Part shown: one piece after another, positions 13,257 through 14,665 of the stretch
Numbering within the stretch: the stretch's first letter is position 1
Layout: each line of letters starts with the position of its first letter
Notes under the pieces: generated by a model
What the model saw: only the letters and a program-made list of their open reading frames with translations
Database searches by the model: none
What the model was told of the DNA's origin: nothing
From: Microcystis aeruginosa W13-11
GTDB lineage: Bacteria > Cyanobacteriota > Cyanobacteriia > Cyanobacteriales > Microcystaceae
Length of the DNA: 14,665 nucleotides
Assembly: GCA_009995705.1 (NCBI GenBank)
Contig: JAADBR010000110.1
Coordinates: forward strand, 1-14,665
Direction: 5' to 3'
Translations under genes and position numbers: made by a program

Positions 13257-14138
13257 ATGAATCAAGATTTTTCCCATATTTCCGTTTTGAGTCAAGAATT
13301 AATCGCCGGCTTAAATATTCAACCCGGGAGGCATTATCTCGATCTTACCCTAGGGGGCGGTGGACACAGCCGCTTGCTTTTAGAAGCCCATCCCGAAACA
13401 ATAGTAACCGCCATCGATCGCGATCAAAGCGCCCTAGAAGCCGCTAAAATTAGTCTTGCACCCTATCTAGATAGCCGTTTAACTCTCTGGTGGGGGAACT
13501 TCGCCGATTATAAGGGACAAAATAGCAGTTTTGATGGCATTATCGCCGATTTAGGAGTAAGTTCTCCCCAATTCGATCAGAGCGAGCGCGGCTTTAGTTT
13601 TCGCCACACGGCAGCCTTAGATATGCGGATGGATCGCTGTCAATCCCTGACGGCAGCCGATATTATTAACCATTGGCAGGAAAAAGACTTAGCCGATCTT
13701 TTTTATCAATACGGAGAAGAACGTTTATCTCGTCCTATTGCTCGCTCAATCGTCCAAAAACGTCCCTTTACTACCACCACTGAATTAGCGGCTGTCATCG
13801 CTAGTTCTGTACCCGCTAGTTACCGTTATGGACGTATTCATCCGGCGACGCGGGTTTTTCAGTCCCTACGCATCGCTGTTAATCAAGAATTAGATTCTCT
13901 GCAACAATTGTTAAATCAAGCCCCCCACTGGCTAAAATCCGGGGGAGTTATCGCTATGATCAGTTTTCATAGTCTAGAAGATCGTCTGATCAAATATGGC
14001 TTTCGCGAAGATCATTCCTTGAAAATTATCACGAAAAAGCCGATTATCCCCAGCCGAGAAGAACAGGCTAAAAATCCCCGTTCTCGTTCGGCTAAACTAA
14101 GATTAGCCCAAAAGATCGAATCAGAGGTTATCCTATAG
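13257..14138 (+). CDS. rsmH: 16S rRNA (cytosine1402-N4)-methyltransferase RsmH (MraW)
   Basis: An SAM-dependent methyltransferase that modifies C1402 of 16S rRNA in the ribosomal P site. It has 293 residues, within the family range. Visible motifs are [13 protein letters not shown] (7-19), the SAM-binding [11 protein letters not shown] (28-38), [10 protein letters not shown] (98-107), RGFSF...LDMRMD (111-126), and near the C-terminus [16 protein letters not shown]. The final segment [14 protein letters not shown] is the usual family ending. In many bacteria rsmH heads the division and cell-wall cluster, but here no ftsL or ftsI follows, as is common in cyanobacteria. The ATG is 29 bp from the end of the IS605-type element, so the native upstream region is interrupted and a promoter may come from the element end. 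AGGAAG about 14 bp before the start is a loose Shine-Dalgarno. Confidence 0.95.
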   Translation: MNQDFSHISVLSQELIAGLNIQPGRHYLDLTLGGGGHSRLLLEAHPETIVTAIDRDQSALEAAKISLAPYLDSRLTLWWGNFADYKGQNSSFDGIIADLGVSSPQFDQSERGFSFRHTAALDMRMDRCQSLTAADIINHWQEKDLADLFYQYGEERLSRPIARSIVQKRPFTTTTELAAVIASSVPASYRYGRIHPATRVFQSLRIAVNQELDSLQQLLNQAPHWLKSGGVIAMISFHSLEDRLIKYGFREDHSLKIITKKPIIPSREEQAKNPRSRSAKLRLAQKIESEVIL

Positions 14139-14252
14139 CAATTATCTTAATGGTGAGGTACAAAGTCTCTGGTTTTAGGGAGTCGTTATCTTGATGAGAA
14201 AGGCTATCAACTATTTTTTACACGAAGGAGAAATAATCGATCAAGAATTGAA

Positions 14253-14471
14253 TTATGCTTTTAACTTGCCAAGGTTGTTTATTTTGTGTTTAAATCTGTC
14301 GTATTTGAAAGCTAAATATCGCTGAGTGAACAACCATCTTTTTTCAAGTTTACTTAAAGCAAACCATTGGTCGTAGGTGGGAAAAGCCACATCTTTGAAA
14401 AAAGACATCCATTGATTTAAAGTGGTTTCAATCGTCTGTTCTTTCGCCCTCTCATAATCGTTTTCAACCAT
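14253..14471 (-). CDS. Hypothetical 72-aa protein
   Basis: A small, aromatic- and charge-rich protein (starting MVENDYERAKEQTIETTLNQ, with WFALSKLEKRWLFTQRYLAF in the middle) that is probably helical, with no signal peptide or membrane segment. I do not recognise a family. Its composition looks like a real protein, and it is not antisense to a known gene. The ATG lies 12 bp from the stop of the IS30-type transposase on the same strand, so it may be read from the element or have lost its native promoter or 5' end. No Shine-Dalgarno is seen. Confidence 0.55.
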   Translation of the reverse strand: MVENDYERAKEQTIETTLNQWMSFFKDVAFPTYDQWFALSKLEKRWLFTQRYLAFKYDRFKHKINNLGKLKA

Positions 14472-14477
14472 TTCTTA

Positions 14478-14498
14478 GCCGATTCAAGTCTGAATTGC
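14478..14498. repeat. End of IS30-type element; palindrome repeated at 150-170
   Basis: This sequence overlaps the last codons and stop of the IS30-type transposase and is probably its terminal repeat. The core ATTCAAGTCTGAATTGC also occurs exactly at 154-170. The element body lies to the right, beyond the window. Confidence 0.5.
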
Positions 14499-14665
14499 AT
14501 CACTATCTGATCTACCTTTATAGAATACCTCATTCGGGGTACGATAGTCAGGACATTTTCGAGGACGATTGTTAATCAAGTTTACGGCTCTTTCCACCTC
14601 CTCTGGCTTAACGATTTTAAAATTCGTTCCCTTGGGGAAAAATTGTCTTAACAGTCCATTGGTAT
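14484..14665 (-). CDS. IS30-family transposase, C-terminal part (runs off window)
   Basis: The minus-strand frame entering at the right edge encodes 59 residues and stops at TGA (14484-14486). It contains LRQFFPKGTNF, then LINNRPRKCPDYRTPNEVFY. The pattern NxRPRKxxxYxTPxEVF, together with an upstream FPKGT, is the characteristic C-terminus of IS30-type DDE transposases, including the region of the final catalytic glutamate. The stop codon lies within the presumed terminal repeat. Whether the rest of the gene is intact cannot be seen. Confidence 0.88.
   Translation of the reverse strand, partial: TNGLLRQFFPKGTNFKIVKPEEVERAVNLINNRPRKCPDYRTPNEVFYKGRSDSDAIQT

Noticed and set aside
14140..14250. 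Terminator after rsmH
   Set aside because: A T-run is present near 14214-14220, but I found no stable stem before it on the plus strand.
1..14665. CRISPR array, tRNA or rRNA genes
   Set aside because: No regularly spaced repeats, cloverleaf-type sequences or rRNA-like segments were seen on reading; the only tandem repeat (8742-8771) has two short units.

Overview
The window looks like chromosome from a colonial or bloom-forming cyanobacterium, most likely Microcystis. Evidence: the photosystem I biogenesis gene btpA, a rimO-crhR pair as in Synechocystis, a cyanobacterial VKOR-thioredoxin fusion, and a HEPN protein of the family named after Microcystis genes (MAE_28990/MAE_18760). Gene remnants and small transposable elements are dense. 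The species call is an inference from gene content and repeat style, not from a database match.

Region 1-1370 is a decayed accessory segment. It holds hairpins, the C-terminal scrap of a sensor histidine kinase fused to an unrelated reading-frame scrap, a 96-bp MITE, an intact MIF/tautomerase-family gene, and another unrecognised gene remnant. Region 1374-3142 is an A/T-rich two-gene unit in which a DUF262 (ParB/GmrSD N-terminal-like) protein overlaps by 1 nt with a HEPN RNase-like protein; this is the best conflict or defence candidate. Region 3146-4433 is an opposing two-gene operon with a strong sigma70-like promoter. Its first gene carries an in-frame TAA at codon 6, and its second gene ends inside a 104-bp MITE.

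Region 4529-7389 is the housekeeping pair rimO then crhR on the minus strand, closed by a clear intrinsic terminator. A 326-bp internally deleted IS200/IS605-type element (7441-7766) lies 51 bp upstream of rimO and may supply the -35 box of its promoter. Then on the plus strand follow btpA, a VKOR-thioredoxin fusion with a terminator, a small DUF4926-like protein, and ilvA. A second, longer copy of the IS605-type element (12150-13227) is wedged exactly between the ilvA stop codon and rsmH. Its tnpB has lost the segment containing the first RuvC catalytic motif. After rsmH come a 72-aa hypothetical protein on the minus strand and the C-terminus of an IS30-type transposase running off the right edge.

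Core functions here are translation (rsmH, rimO, crhR), photosynthesis (btpA), disulfide formation in the lumen or periplasm (VKOR) and isoleucine synthesis (ilvA). They are interleaved with mobile DNA that repeatedly touches gene boundaries: an ilvA stop, a possible rimO promoter, the C-terminus of the 3221-4021 gene, and the upstream region of the MIF gene. No rRNA, tRNA or CRISPR array was seen.
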